From the NCBI GenBank assembly GCA_028641055.1, contig CM054060.1:166064416-166128415 (forward strand): DNA of 64,000 nt, in the 5' to 3' direction. Origin of the DNA: Alopecurus myosuroides. Lineage: Eukaryota > Streptophyta > Magnoliopsida > Poales > Poaceae. The position numbers and the translations under genes were made by a program. Shown here in pieces: positions 11,199 to 21,304 of the stretch. The notes under the pieces are model-generated. The model was given only the letters and a program-made list of their open reading frames with translations. It was not told the origin of the DNA and did no database searches. The stretch's first letter is position 1, and each line of letters starts with the position of its first letter.

Positions 11199-13139
11199 TA
11201 CGTAGCTTCATCTAGTATTGTTTCTATTTTGTTTGTCCTTTAACTGAAACTTTTGTACTGATTGAGAGTGACCGGTAATAATTATCAATATTTATATTTG
11301 TTTGTGTGATCAGCTCGTAATAGCTCATTAGTAGCACATAATTGGACAGTCCGGAAATTGTACCGGAGGGTACGGTTGATTAGTAGCGGCCTTTTTCATG
11401 ACCTCGGGGAGCCGCCCTAAATCAGACCCGCCTGTGATATGAAATTCATTCGGGACGACCGTTTTGCACGGCCATTTCTAAGATTTTCAACATTGGAGAT
11501 TCGGTCATTTTTAAATCGGCTCCATTGGCCCTTATATTGGCCCTTATATTAGCGTACATAGCTTAAAACCGGTTTGTATAACCGTCTCAAACCTATATCA
11601 GCGGACCGACTCTAGAGGTTTTGTACTAGCGAGGGCATGGAGGTAGAATATCGCCAACGATCTCGCCGCCCATGGTGGAAGACGGCGGGGCGTCAAGGCG
11701 CCCTCTTCTCCGGATTCGTGCGGGCCTCAGGCCGGAGCTGTACCACACATATGCCGCCCAAAGGTATGAGCTTGGAGTTTGCGACCCTGGCTAGCGCGGG
11801 CACAGTTGAGCACGTAGACCTCTGGGCGGGCGGGAGGGCTGCGGCCAGGCACGAGCCAAGGCGAGCTTTGTGGCAGGCGGCCAAGCACGAGAACGGACAA
11901 GTTCGGTCAGGTGCGGAGCAGGCGACCTCTGGCGTGGCGGCCATGGCGCGGTCCTAGGGGCAGTGGCGGTCGCGGATGATGGAGGCGGGGCTAGGGAAGC
12001 CGGTGCCGATCGTCAGGGATTGAGACGGGGGTACGAGGGTGCCGCCTTCCGCCCGCTAGGGATGGAGGCGGGGCGAGGAGATGAAGTGGACCACGTCGGG
12101 GGAGTTGACCATCATCTTTATTTATTTATTTATGTATTTCTTTTTATTTTCTTTGCCACCTCAATGGCCACGGGTGGGACTAAGTTGTCCGAAAACGGTT
12201 TAAGATGGCTAAATCGCCAAATCAGTGCTATCTGTCAACGATATGCCCCAACATGTGGTGACCTTTTGTTTCGTGACACATCTGCCCCAGTTATGGTGGT
12301 TTTGCGTCATTTACTCCTCCCTATGAGACCCCGAAGATGCATCACGGCGTAAAATGTACCTAAGGGAAACACATGACAGATGATCTCATGTACGGTGTAC
12401 ATAAGAGAATCTCCAACACGCCGACTCATTTAGAGTCCGTATTTATCCAATTGAGTCCTAATACGGACACAAAAAATCCGTCCCAATCCTGCAGGTCATC
12501 GAACGCAGCCGACCCTGGCAACTGATAGCAAAAGATAACCAGAAAGGCCAAATCTTCTACATATATTTAGGGGCGAGCGAATAGGCATGTTTACAAAAAA
12601 AAAAAAAGGCTTGCATAAAATCTAGATCTATTGTGGCCGCCGTTGGTGGAGGTCGCCGCATGGACCTAATCCCCATCGTTGTCCTCGGCAAAGAACCTGC
12701 GACACCAAGTGTCGTCAAACAACTTGACAATGAGTTTGTCGGTCCCGTTGTACCAGGAATACAAGATGAAAGTAGTGTGCAATTCGTTTGCGACAGCGAA
12801 CTGCCTCTACTGGCCCCGAAGAAATAACTGGCCATGGTTGTCGACGGCAATGGATGTGAGTCACCCCCACCACCGCGCACACCACGGCCATTATCTGGGG
12901 AGACGCGGGAAGCACGGTTTCCTACGGGTTTGATCGGCAGTGGCCTATTGGGTCACATGGATTTTTTTATTTTCAGAACTGCGTGTCAGAGCATCTCGAA
13001 GGAGGCGTCGGCACATTTGGTAGAGCCGGCTGATTGCATCCGCGGCCAGCGAAATAACTGCCCACGCGCCAACCCGTTAAAAAAATGGACGTGTTTTCAT
13101 GTGCGATTTGGTCTACGCGCATCCATTTCTAGAACAAAT
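11199..13139. other. Intergenic sequence without a recognised gene
   Basis: This contains a GC-rich block (about 11630-12110) with short unconvincing ORFs on both strands, a run of 13 A at about 12595-12607, and a perfect 9-bp stem (GTCCGTATT/AATACGGAC, 12435-12443 and 12460-12468). A frame on the minus strand at about 12640-12830 stays open but resembles nothing I know. No terminal repeats or target duplications were found. Confidence 0.4.
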
Positions 13140-13239
13140 TTAGGGCCCCTTTGATTCATAGGATAGGAAAAGTGTAGTATTATGAAACCCATAGGATTGG
13201 AATGTCATGTCTAGTTGAATCCTATGGGAATAGCAATTG

Positions 13240-14262
13240 TGATGTAGCCCACCGTATTCAACCAAGCACAACATCGATACACGACAAGGTGAACTCGCTC
13301 CTCTCGCTCAACACTTTCGGTGACTTGGCGGATGGTGCGCTACCTCATGGTTCAACCCTTTGTGGGCTCAGGTTCGAACCCACCACGGGTGCCCAAGAAG
13401 ACGCGGAAGGCGAACGAGGAGGACCAGCGCAAGGAGGCGAAGGCAAGAAGCCCCAGGCGGCGGAACCTCCGGTGCATCCACCGGAGCCTCCGCTCCGCGC
13501 CAGCCACCGGAACCTCCGGTGCAGCCTCCGCCCAAAGCCCCTTCGGGTGGATGAGAGCGGAGCCACCACCAGAGCCAACTACGGAGTCCCGGCGGAGCCT
13601 CCGGTGTTCCCACCGGAGCCTCCGCTCCACGCTCGCCACCGGAGCCTCCGGTGCAGCCTCCGCCCAAAACCCCTTCGGGTGGTTGAGAGCGGAGCCACCA
13701 CCGGACCCCCACCGGAGCCTCCGCTCGGTCCACCGGAGACTCCGCTCCTGCGCGGCCTTTGAGCCACTTTCGGGCCTTGACCCATGTACCTTATCCTCCC
13801 ACCTACCCCCTTGGCACTAGACTATATATAGTCCTCCCGATTCTAGATCTAGGGTTAGAGTTGAAGTTAGAACATTTGGAGCTCAGCTCTCTTGTATCCC
13901 TCTTTGAGGAACTACTCCTATGATGTGTATCTAGGACCGTATCAAGATCTCTCCAAGGAGCTACTCTTTCACCTTATGATTCTAGTAGTGCTTGCCAACC
14001 TTCTCCTTTGGGCTTCTGTTGGATCGGTGGACCGACCGGTGAGAGGAATCGGTTTCAATTAGCGTGTTGTTGACTTGGGTTTGCGATCCCTCGTAGGCTT
14101 CACGAGTTATCTTCCCCCTTTTGTGTTTCCACGCGTTTGCCCTCGGTTTCCCCTCGATTCCCCCTCTCGTGTTCATCACGTTCTTCGTGTTCTTCGTGCG
14201 TTCTTCGTTCGTTCTTGTCGATTCGTGAAGATCGGGCCAACTTAGAGGTCAACACCTCATCA
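13240..14262 (+). repeat. 5' LTR of the giant-ORF element
   Basis: It starts TGATGTAGCCCACCG and ends CACCTCATCA. A TATA box (CTATATATAG) lies at about 13822-13831. Between about 13460 and 13750 it has a GC-rich minisatellite built from CCACCGGAGCCTCCG-like units, open in several frames. Translated, the first 150 bases give VNSLLSLNTFGDLADGALPH, which looks like the C-terminal tail of a chromovirus polyprotein that ended inside the LTR of an ancestor. Confidence 0.9.
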
Positions 14263-14264
14263 TC

Positions 14265-14277
14265 TGGTATCCAGAGC
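14265..14277 (+). other. Primer-binding site variant
   Basis: TGGTATCCAGAGC lies two bases after the 5' LTR. It differs from the common TGGTATCAGAGC by one extra C, which may weaken pairing with initiator tRNA-Met or reflect another primer. Confidence 0.75.
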
Positions 14278-15514
14278 TAGATTGACACGAATCCGACACC
14301 CCACCACCTCCCCTACCACCAATTTTTCGTCTATCCACCATAAATTCGAAAATTTGACCAAAAATTGCCGAAAGGGATTTCGACCGATCTCTTGATTCGT
14401 TGAGTTTTTCGTGGTTTTGTTTCATAGATTTGTTGCCAAAACTAATTCCCCACCTTTCCATTCAGCCATTTTTCTCGAATTTGTCCAAAAAATTTTTTGA
14501 TTTGGGAGAAATTTCGAAATTGAGCAAAAATTTCAGAAAAATCCGGCTCTTCGATTCTTGGACAGATTTTGTAACTTGTTTTTCTTTGTCGTTTTTGATC
14601 CGAATTGAGTGCAACAAGTTGCCAGGCGACGCCCTCGACACCATCTACGCTTCCACATCAACGGATCGCCACGACATCGACTCCCCCCGGCCGCAAGTCC
14701 GAGATCATCCACCGTATAGGTATAACTTGCTTCCGCTTGAACTAACCCTTTCCTTTGTGTACCTTACCTACTTGGACTAGTTCTTTTACACCGCTTGGCA
14801 TCGCATTGTGGCACCGAGAGTGCGAGTTTTGCGCTTGTGAGAGACTAGCTACGAGTAGGCATTGTCATTTGGGAATCATCTCCGCATCATCATCATCAAA
14901 AAGCGAAAATCAAAAAAAAGAGAGGAGAAAGAGCAAAAGAAGCAAAAAGAGCCAAAAGAAGCAAAGATTGAGGCCAATTGCTATCATTTGTAGGAACGCA
15001 TAGCTTCGAGTTGCGAGAGAGAAGAGAGTGACCGGTTGCCACATTGTGAATCTTGTTGCCTCTTGTTAATTGCGGTTTGAGCTAGCGTCCTCCTTGCGTT
15101 GGTGTGGCATTGGGCTTAGTCTTCGCTAGGTACATTTCGTCTCCGCTCGTCCATTGGCCGCACTAACCCCATTTATCACTTGTGTGTGTGTGTTTTTCGT
15201 TTCCACCATATCATTTTCCTCCACTAGGTTTGGTTTTCGTGCTAACTTTTCTTTGATTCTTCTCCAAGTTTTACAACAAACTTTTCTTTGGATTTGTCGT
15301 TTTCCTCACCACATTTCTAACCCATTGCCATCCACCCATAAGCCGTGTGTGTTTTGGAGCGTGTTTTTGGGATCTTTCGAACTCAAGTCACTTCATTCTT
15401 TTTGCTATCGGTTTCTCTTGGCTTGGTCCACTAGTTTCTAACATTTGCTAAAAGGTGAGAGTTGAGCTTTTAGGTCCTCACACTCTATATATACACTTGT
15501 GCTTGTCACTAACC
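14278..15514 (+). other. Untranslated leader of the giant-ORF element
   Basis: About 1.2 kb of T-rich sequence with no long frame. It contains purine-rich stretches (around 14890-14970) and pyrimidine-rich stretches, the usual character of an LTR-element leader holding packaging signals. No splice sites can be assigned with confidence. Confidence 0.5.
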
Positions 15515-18500
15515 ATGTATAGCGAGAGCGACGAATTTGGAGGCCATGATGACCATGATGAGTCCATGATGGACCACTACGACTACAAGGATCTATACAT
15601 GGACCTCCACTCCTACGAGCATGACGTGGTGGACGACAACTACTCCGAGCACGACATCGTGGATGACCACTACTACGAGCATGACATGGTGGATAACCAC
15701 CACCACTACGACCACGACGTCGAGCTCTACACCGACTACTCGTCCCCAAGCATCATCGACATGGAGGAGTACCACAACCACCACGCCACCTTCGACTCCA
15801 TGAGCTACATCGACATGAACCACTACTACAACAATGACACCGCAAGCTTGGATGACGAGATGGAGACCTACTACACCGACAACGCATCCTCGAACATGGA
15901 GGAGTTCTACAACGACATTGACTCCGACATGGACGAGCTCACCTACAAGCGTTTCCTCTCCAAGCTTCGGTGGCCAAGACATCACATGTCCGATGGTTCA
16001 TGCTCACCACCATGGAGCTTCAAGGAGAATGCCAAGGCCAACACAAGAGAAATCCCTTCAACCTCAAGATGGCACAACGACAAGAAATCCGACAAGTTAG
16101 CAACGTCAAGATTGTCTCCTTCAACATCAAGACGGCGCCACAAGAAGGACATCATCGAGGCCCCATCAAGCGAGAAGGCCAAGAAGCCAAGGCATCCGAA
16201 TGACTTTCGGCGTCATCCCACACATGAAGTGCGGGAACGCCGCAAGCTTCGTCATCAACAACCTTCAAGCTCTCATCACCACGTTCATCACCAAGACCGT
16301 CGCCATGATCACCATCGCCATATGGAAGAGAGTGGTACACCCACCTCACCGCATCTTCCACCACAAGTTCCGCGACGACATTGGTTTGAGCATCGCTCGC
16401 CATCACCACTACCTCAACCTCGACACCGACAAGGCCGTGGTGACCCTGTTCAAGATCACCCTCTACGACCGGATATTCTTCATCATCCACCTTCTCCAAG
16501 CTCGACTCATGGCATTGGTCTAAATGGCTTCATGGATGGTGCTTTCCCACATTCAAGGCTTCCAAGGCAAAATGTGTGTCACCACCACAATGACCACCAA
16601 GACCAAGGCCATTATCAAGAAGGTGCCTTCGACATGGCTTCTAGTGAATGCCTCCCTCGACTCCACCACAATGACCACCAGCGCCATCCTCTCCATCATG
16701 ATCTCCATCGCCAAACCAACGAGGATGACCCACATGAGCTTCCACCGCCTATCTTTGATGAAGACCCAAATGAGAGAACTTCTCAACATCAAGCGAGTGC
16801 GAATGCTCCCTATGACTTGTCTTTCCCCATCTTCGAGGAAGACCCCATTGAGCGCCACCATCGACAACAATCAAGTGGGATTGCTCTACATGCTACTTCA
16901 TTTCCCATCTCTGATGAGGAATCCAATGAGCACCACTATCGACAACAATCAAGTGGGATTGCTCAATTTGCTACTTCACTTCCCATCTTTGATGAGGACC
17001 CCTATGAGCACCACCATCATCAACAACCAAGTGGGCATGCTACTCATGACATTTCACTCCTTCAAGATGAAGACCTCTTACACCAAATTTGCAAGAGCCA
17101 TGGTCACATAATGTGGGATTGCCAAGGCGGCGACCAAGATGGTGCGTCAAATGGAGATGCCATCCATGATTCTTCTCCTACCATATTGGATGAAGCACCG
17201 CATCACCTTGAACACGGATTTCCATCGCATCATCAAGGCCATGAAGATAAAAACTTGAGCGCCCTTTGCCTCAATGTTACAAGGTTCAAGGACCATGAGC
17301 GTCATCATCCATATGAGGAATGGGAGCCCCCAACTCATCTTCACCAAGATTTTGCTTTTTATTCGCACCCCGCCTTCGACAAGGATCAAGACCATCCTCG
17401 CCATGGACACTATGATACCACTACTTCATCGAGACAAGAGACGAGAGATACTTCTCCATCAACACCCAACCACAACTTCCATGTGCGACATTCTATGAGG
17501 ACGAACAATGACCTTCATGAGCAAGGCCACGAGTTTCCTTCATCGCCACAAGTGAAACAACAACATCAAGAGTGCGAAGCTATTCCTCACATGACACAAG
17601 ATCGACATCACCATGCGCATGAGGATACCACTCAACCACTCTATGATGAAGACGTTGATGCATGTGCCATTGTGAAAGAGGCTCATCCCTTGCCATCATC
17701 TCTAAGGCATTCTTCTTCTCCAATGACACAAGTGACAACTCCGACCATCGACAAGAGAGCTCCCAATGCTATCAACGAGATGATCATGGTTACCAACCAA
17801 AATGGTGACCATGCCTACATGAGTGAAGGCCAATACTATGCCTTGCACCAACTAGCTCTCAATTCCTTGGACATGCCGACCAATGGTGACGAAAGCGTCT
17901 ATTGCAATGAGGCCGAGAATTCATCGCGAGTGTTGACAAGAGTTCTTCAAACCTATCCTCAAGATAGGGACCAACGATGCAACCTCTCTAGAGCCGACGT
18001 CAATGGCCCATCTATCATTGATGGAGGTAACGACGAATTGGGTGACACTCTCCGCTTGACTTCAAAGCATCTCATGCCAACCTCCACAAGGCCACGCTCA
18101 AGCCACCATTCTAGCCAAGGATATCTTCATCATCATCATCATCGACCATTTGAGGACGCTACAAGGCATGGCTTACACTACCACATCACGGAGATGTTAG
18201 AGCCTTGTTTGACACACGCCATGACCCTACCTCCTCCTCCAAGAAAGCTACCCTTTCCACACTTGGATATCAACCCAAGAGATGAGATGATCGACTACTT
18301 CTCGCCACATGCTATGACACTACCGACTCCAAGCAATGCAACGACTTCGACAAACCCGCACACCTCTTGTGCCAAGACTTTGGAGCCTTCTAGTGTCCCC
18401 TCTCAAGTTTATAGTGAGATGGGTGGTGAGAGAGAGATCCACCATCACGTGAGTGAGAGCCACAAGCCCATCATTAGTGGAAAAAGCATGAGTGTTCTTA

Positions 18501-19549
18501 GAGGCATTGCCATGATAGCCACCAATAGTGAGATGAGAGTTGAGAGCAAAACCCCATGTGTGCTTATCGACACTAACGGCTTACCAACTTTCTCTCCATC
18601 TTTGTTGTCTATTTTGCAGAGATTTGGTGACCCTATCAAGCATCCTCGACCTCATGGATTTCTCCACATACAAGGCTCTCCACATCGCATGAACATCGGC
18701 ACCGACTTGAAGAGTTGGAAGGAGCACATTCCGCTCATCATGATCCACATGGAGATTGACAAGATCTTCTACGACAAAGCATTCTCCATCCACACTCCTC
18801 AAGTCAAGATCTACACGGCACGTCGCAAGCACTACGACATCAACGCCTTCTACGCCTACATACCACATGTCACAATGTGCATGGAGTTCGACAAGCGCAT
18901 CCACGATAACGACTTCTACGCCTACAACCCTCATGTCAAGATGTACTTGGAGTTCCACATGCGCATCCCCGACAACGACTTCTTCATCTACATCCCCTAC
19001 GTCAAGATGTACTTGGAGTTCGACAAGCGCGTCAACGACAATAACTCCCACGACTACATACCAATTGTCAAGATGCACTTAGAGTTCGACAAGCGCGTCA
19101 ACGACAATGACCACCACGACTACACATCAACCGCCACGAGGTACATGGACTTCGACACGAACATCAACAACAACCAATGCGTCAAGTTCATCTACACTCT
19201 ACCGCTCCCGCAAGCTCGTCCTCATCCACCCATTGAGGATCATGTCAAGATCGTCATCACCTTTGGACCACACCCTCCACGACCATACCTTGGCATGATC
19301 TTCGATAAGAGGCTCAACTTCAACGACTACACCGCCTCGCACGATCTTCCTCACCCATCCAAGGGGGGCACTTTCATGGTCTTCATCACCTTTGGACCGC
19401 CCCCACTACGAGCCTACCGTCACATGAACTTCGACAAGCGGCTCAACTTCAACGACCTCTTCGTCGTCAACATTCCTTTTCCTGCTCACCAATGGATGGA
19501 ACGAGAGTCGAGGACGACTCTTTTTCAAGGGGGGGGGGAGATGATGTAG
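15515..19549 (+). CDS. 1,344-residue His/Asp/Tyr-rich retrotransposon protein, possible Gag-like
   Basis: Function is unknown. The start is the ATG in AACCATGTATAGC at 15515; the frame stays open for 4,032 bases and ends at a TAG made from the first bases of the 3' LTR. Residues 1-150 are very acidic with many His, Tyr and Asp and about 11-residue repeats around YEHDVVDD. Residues 200-420 are basic and His-rich. Residues about 424-513 hold three 26-residue repeats (core SFPIFDEDPxEHHHRQQSSG). At 523-536 is HQICKSHGHIMWDC, a zinc-knuckle-like H-X2-C-X4-H-X4-C with the first Cys changed to His. Residues about 1074-1225 hold six or seven 22-residue repeats (core HVKMYLEFDKRVNDND). No enzyme motif is visible. 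A Gag role is plausible from position and the knuckle, but a frame held open by low-complexity repeats is an alternative. Confidence 0.6.
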   Translation: MYSESDEFGGHDDHDESMMDHYDYKDLYMDLHSYEHDVVDDNYSEHDIVDDHYYEHDMVDNHHHYDHDVELYTDYSSPSIIDMEEYHNHHATFDSMSYIDMNHYYNNDTASLDDEMETYYTDNASSNMEEFYNDIDSDMDELTYKRFLSKLRWPRHHMSDGSCSPPWSFKENAKANTREIPSTSRWHNDKKSDKLATSRLSPSTSRRRHKKDIIEAPSSEKAKKPRHPNDFRRHPTHEVRERRKLRHQQPSSSHHHVHHQDRRHDHHRHMEESGTPTSPHLPPQVPRRHWFEHRSPSPLPQPRHRQGRGDPVQDHPLRPDILHHPPSPSSTHGIGLNGFMDGAFPHSRLPRQNVCHHHNDHQDQGHYQEGAFDMASSECLPRLHHNDHQRHPLHHDLHRQTNEDDPHELPPPIFDEDPNERTSQHQASANAPYDLSFPIFEEDPIERHHRQQSSGIALHATSFPISDEESNEHHYRQQSSGIAQFATSLPIFDEDPYEHHHHQQPSGHATHDISLLQDEDLLHQICKSHGHIMWDCQGGDQDGASNGDAIHDSSPTILDEAPHHLEHGFPSHHQGHEDKNLSALCLNVTRFKDHERHHPYEEWEPPTHLHQDFAFYSHPAFDKDQDHPRHGHYDTTTSSRQETRDTSPSTPNHNFHVRHSMRTNNDLHEQGHEFPSSPQVKQQHQECEAIPHMTQDRHHHAHEDTTQPLYDEDVDACAIVKEAHPLPSSLRHSSSPMTQVTTPTIDKRAPNAINEMIMVTNQNGDHAYMSEGQYYALHQLALNSLDMPTNGDESVYCNEAENSSRVLTRVLQTYPQDRDQRCNLSRADVNGPSIIDGGNDELGDTLRLTSKHLMPTSTRPRSSHHSSQGYLHHHHHRPFEDATRHGLHYHITEMLEPCLTHAMTLPPPPRKLPFPHLDINPRDEMIDYFSPHAMTLPTPSNATTSTNPHTSCAKTLEPSSVPSQVYSEMGGEREIHHHVSESHKPIISGKSMSVLRGIAMIATNSEMRVESKTPCVLIDTNGLPTFSPSLLSILQRFGDPIKHPRPHGFLHIQGSPHRMNIGTDLKSWKEHIPLIMIHMEIDKIFYDKAFSIHTPQVKIYTARRKHYDINAFYAYIPHVTMCMEFDKRIHDNDFYAYNPHVKMYLEFHMRIPDNDFFIYIPYVKMYLEFDKRVNDNNSHDYIPIVKMHLEFDKRVNDNDHHDYTSTATRYMDFDTNINNNQCVKFIYTLPLPQARPHPPIEDHVKIVITFGPHPPRPYLGMIFDKRLNFNDYTASHDLPHPSKGGTFMVFITFGPPPLRAYRHMNFDKRLNFNDLFVVNIPFPAHQWMERESRTTLFQGGGEMM
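16785..17055 (+). repeat. 78-bp coding tandem repeats in the giant ORF
   Basis: Three to four imperfect units of 78 bp encode the 26-residue motif with core FPIFDEDPxEHHHxQQxSG. All stay in frame, so unit gain and loss does not disrupt the ORF. Confidence 0.8.
18735..19190 (+). repeat. 66-bp coding tandem repeats in the giant ORF
   Basis: Six or seven degenerate units of 66 bp encode a 22-residue motif (Y-x-P-x-V-K-M-Y-L-E-F-D-K-R-V-N-D-N-D). Two further related copies with FDKRLNFND occur near 19300 and 19430. Confidence 0.8.
19525..19541 (+). other. Polypurine tract with G10 run
   Basis: CAAGGGGGGGGGGAGA immediately precedes the TGATG of the 3' LTR and would prime plus-strand DNA synthesis. 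It is also read through by the giant ORF (residues near FQGGGEMM). Confidence 0.85.
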
Positions 19550-20586
19550 CCCACCGTATTCAACCAAGCACAACATCGATACACGACAAGGTGAACTCGC
19601 TCCTCTCGCTCAACACTTTCGGTGACTTGGCGGATGGTGCGCTACCTCATGGTTCAACCCTTTGTGGGCTCAGGTTCGAACCCACCACGGGTGCCCAAGA
19701 AGACGCGGAAGGCGAACGAGGAGGACCAGCGCAAGGAGGCGAAGGCACGAAGCCCCAGGCGGCGGAACCTCTGGTGCATCCACCGGAGCCTCCGCTCCGC
19801 GCCAGCCACCGGAACCTCCGGTGCAGCCTCCGCCCAAAACCCCTTCGGGTGGATGAGAGCGGAGCCACCACCAGAGCCAGCTACGGAGTCCCGGCGGAGC
19901 CTCCGGTGTTCCCACCGGAGCCTCCGCTCCACGCTCGCCACCGGAGCCTCCGGTGCAGCCTCCGCCCAAAACCCCTTCGGGTGGTTGAGAGCGGAGCCAC
20001 CACCGGACCCCCACCGGAGCCTCCGCTCGGTCCACCGGTACCTCCGGTGGAAACCACCGGAGCCTCCGCTCCTGCGCGGCCTTTGAGCCACTTTCGGGCC
20101 TTGACCCATGTACCTTATCCTCCCACCTACCCCCTTGGCACTAGACTATATATAGTCCTCCCCATTCTAGATCTAGGGTTAGAGTTGAAGTTAGAACATT
20201 TGGAGCTCAGCTCTGTTGTATCCCTCTTTGAGGAACTACTCCTATGATGTGTATCTAGGACCGTATCAAGATCTCTCCAAGGAGCTACTCTTTCACCTTG
20301 TGATTCTAGTAGTGCTTGCCAACCTTCCCCTTTGGGCTTCTGTTGGATCGGTGGACCGACCGGTGAGAGGAATCGGTTTCAATTAGCGTATTGTTGACTT
20401 GGGTTTGCGATCCCTCGTAGGCTTCACGAGTTATCTTCCCCCTTTTGTGTTTCCGCGCGTTTGCCCTCGATTTCCCCTCGATTCCCCTTCTCGTGTTCAT
20501 CGCGTTATTCGTGTTCTTCGTGCGTTCTTCGTTCGTTCTTGTCGATTCGTGAAGATCGGGCCAACTTAGAGGTCAACACCTCATCA
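19542..20586 (+). repeat. 3' LTR of the giant-ORF element
   Basis: Matches 13240-14262 apart from about 14 substitutions and a 22-bp extra minisatellite segment near 20037-20060. The element ends CATCA, followed by the AATTG duplication. Confidence 0.9.
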
Positions 20587-20790
20587 AATTGTGTTTAATG
20601 GCAAAGGAATTGTAAAAAGAGGTTGGAGTGAATGTTCGAATTCCTATGGGATGTAGTACAATAATTCCTATGGAAAAAAATCCCGTATGAATCAATCCTC
20701 CAAATCAAATGATCAACAAAGGAAAAAATCCCTATAGGATAAAATCCTTCAAAAATCCTATGACCTTCCTTTGAATCAAAGGAGCCCTTA

Positions 20791-21161
20791 GGATGAAAAA
20801 TGTATGACAAGGATGCAGACAAATGACGCTCTGTGTCCTGTCGAGTCCACGGCCTCACCTCCCGGGTCCGCTTCCCTCGAGTATCTATAAAAATTATCTG
20901 GGTGATTCCCAACGTCAAAATGCCCCATCCAACTATAGTAGATAATTTTTATCGTACACGCCGCGTGGCATGAACCGGTGGGCGGTAGTCGGTTTGCCTC
21001 TCCCAGTCCCATGTCGAGGTCTTATGTATACTCCCAAATACTCTGGGAGATCGTTGTCACGTCTCACTGTCTCAAAATTTTAAAGCCTACTTGCACATGC
21101 ATGTGATCAAGGAGGCGATGGCAGTTATTAAAAAACTGGCAGAGCGTTTTAGTGTTATATA
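20791..21161. other. Distal upstream flank of the first HMA locus
   Basis: No gene. From about 20957 the sequence can be followed, with gaps, in 54805-55110, including the phrase TCAAGGAGGCGATG, so it belongs to the duplicated HMA block. Confidence 0.55.
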
Positions 21162-21236
21162 CTCCCTCCGTTCACAAATGATCACTTCTATTTGTTCACA
21201 AATTTGGATAAATGGAAGTCATCTGAACGGAGGGAG
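21162..21236. mobile_element. Stowaway-type MITE (75 bp)
   Basis: Terminal inverted repeats CTCCCTCCGTTCACA and its complement are flanked by TA on both sides. The CTCCCTCCGT terminus and TA duplication are characteristic of Stowaway (Tc1/Mariner) MITEs in grasses. It is absent from the paralogous block at 54.8-56.3 kb. Confidence 0.85.
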
Positions 21237-21304
21237 TAGTTAGGATACATAAGAAATACAGCTCGGTGTGTAACCCCTTTCCTCTTGTTGCTTTGTGGTA
21301 ACAC

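Larger units (their letters stand above)
13240..20586 (+). mobile_element. Complete LTR retrotransposon without pol, carrying one giant ORF
   Basis: All structural parts are present: LTRs 13240-14262 and 19542-20586, both TG...CA; perfect target duplication AATTG (13235-13239 and 20587-20591); a primer site TGGTATCCAGAGC (14265-14277); and a polypurine tract with ten consecutive G (19525-19541) just before the 3' LTR. LTRs differ by roughly 14 substitutions and one 22-bp repeat-unit difference, so the insertion is fairly young. No protease, reverse transcriptase, RNase H or integrase is encoded. The single product is a 1,344-residue low-complexity protein. It is a non-autonomous element of LARD or TR-GAG style; lineage is probably gypsy of the Tekay/Del kind from the LTR contents (inference). 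Confidence 0.9.
13143..20787. mobile_element. Tourist/PIF-Harbinger-like MITE, split by an LTR retrotransposon
   Basis: The outer ends form terminal inverted repeats, GGGCCCCTTTGATTCATAGGA on the left and the complement of TCAAAGGAGCCC on the right, flanked by the 3-bp duplication TTA (13140-13142 and 20788-20790). TTA/TAA duplications are diagnostic of the PIF/Harbinger superfamily. The MITE itself is only about 293 bp (13143-13239 plus 20592-20787); everything between is a later insertion. The right arm contains repeated phrases of the kind CCTATAGGAT typical of Tourist-like elements. Confidence 0.75.

Noticed and set aside
12557..12880. Minus-strand 107-codon ORF near the A13 run as a gene
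   Set aside because: No recognised motif, no promoter, and equally open frames on the plus strand.
13202..13820. Pro/Glu-rich and Arg/Ser-rich ORFs in several frames of the LTR at 13240 and 19542
   Set aside because: They are produced by the in-frame GC minisatellite; frames are open on both strands at once, which is a repeat artefact.
15593..15985. Minus-strand and +2 frame ORFs inside the giant ORF
   Set aside because: Shadow frames of a CAC/GAC-rich coding strand, giving Val/His or Thr/Ser strings only.
18120..18145. CAT trinucleotide microsatellite (TCATCATCATCATCATC)
   Set aside because: Too short and in frame within a His-rich region; no independent meaning.
15515..19549. Giant His-rich ORF as a host metal-binding or ZIP-type protein gene
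   Set aside because: It lies exactly between PBS and PPT of a complete LTR element and has no membrane segments; it is element-encoded.
13240..20586. Whole 13.2-20.6 kb block as a tandem gene duplication
   Set aside because: The TSD, PBS and PPT show that the duplicated ends are LTRs.
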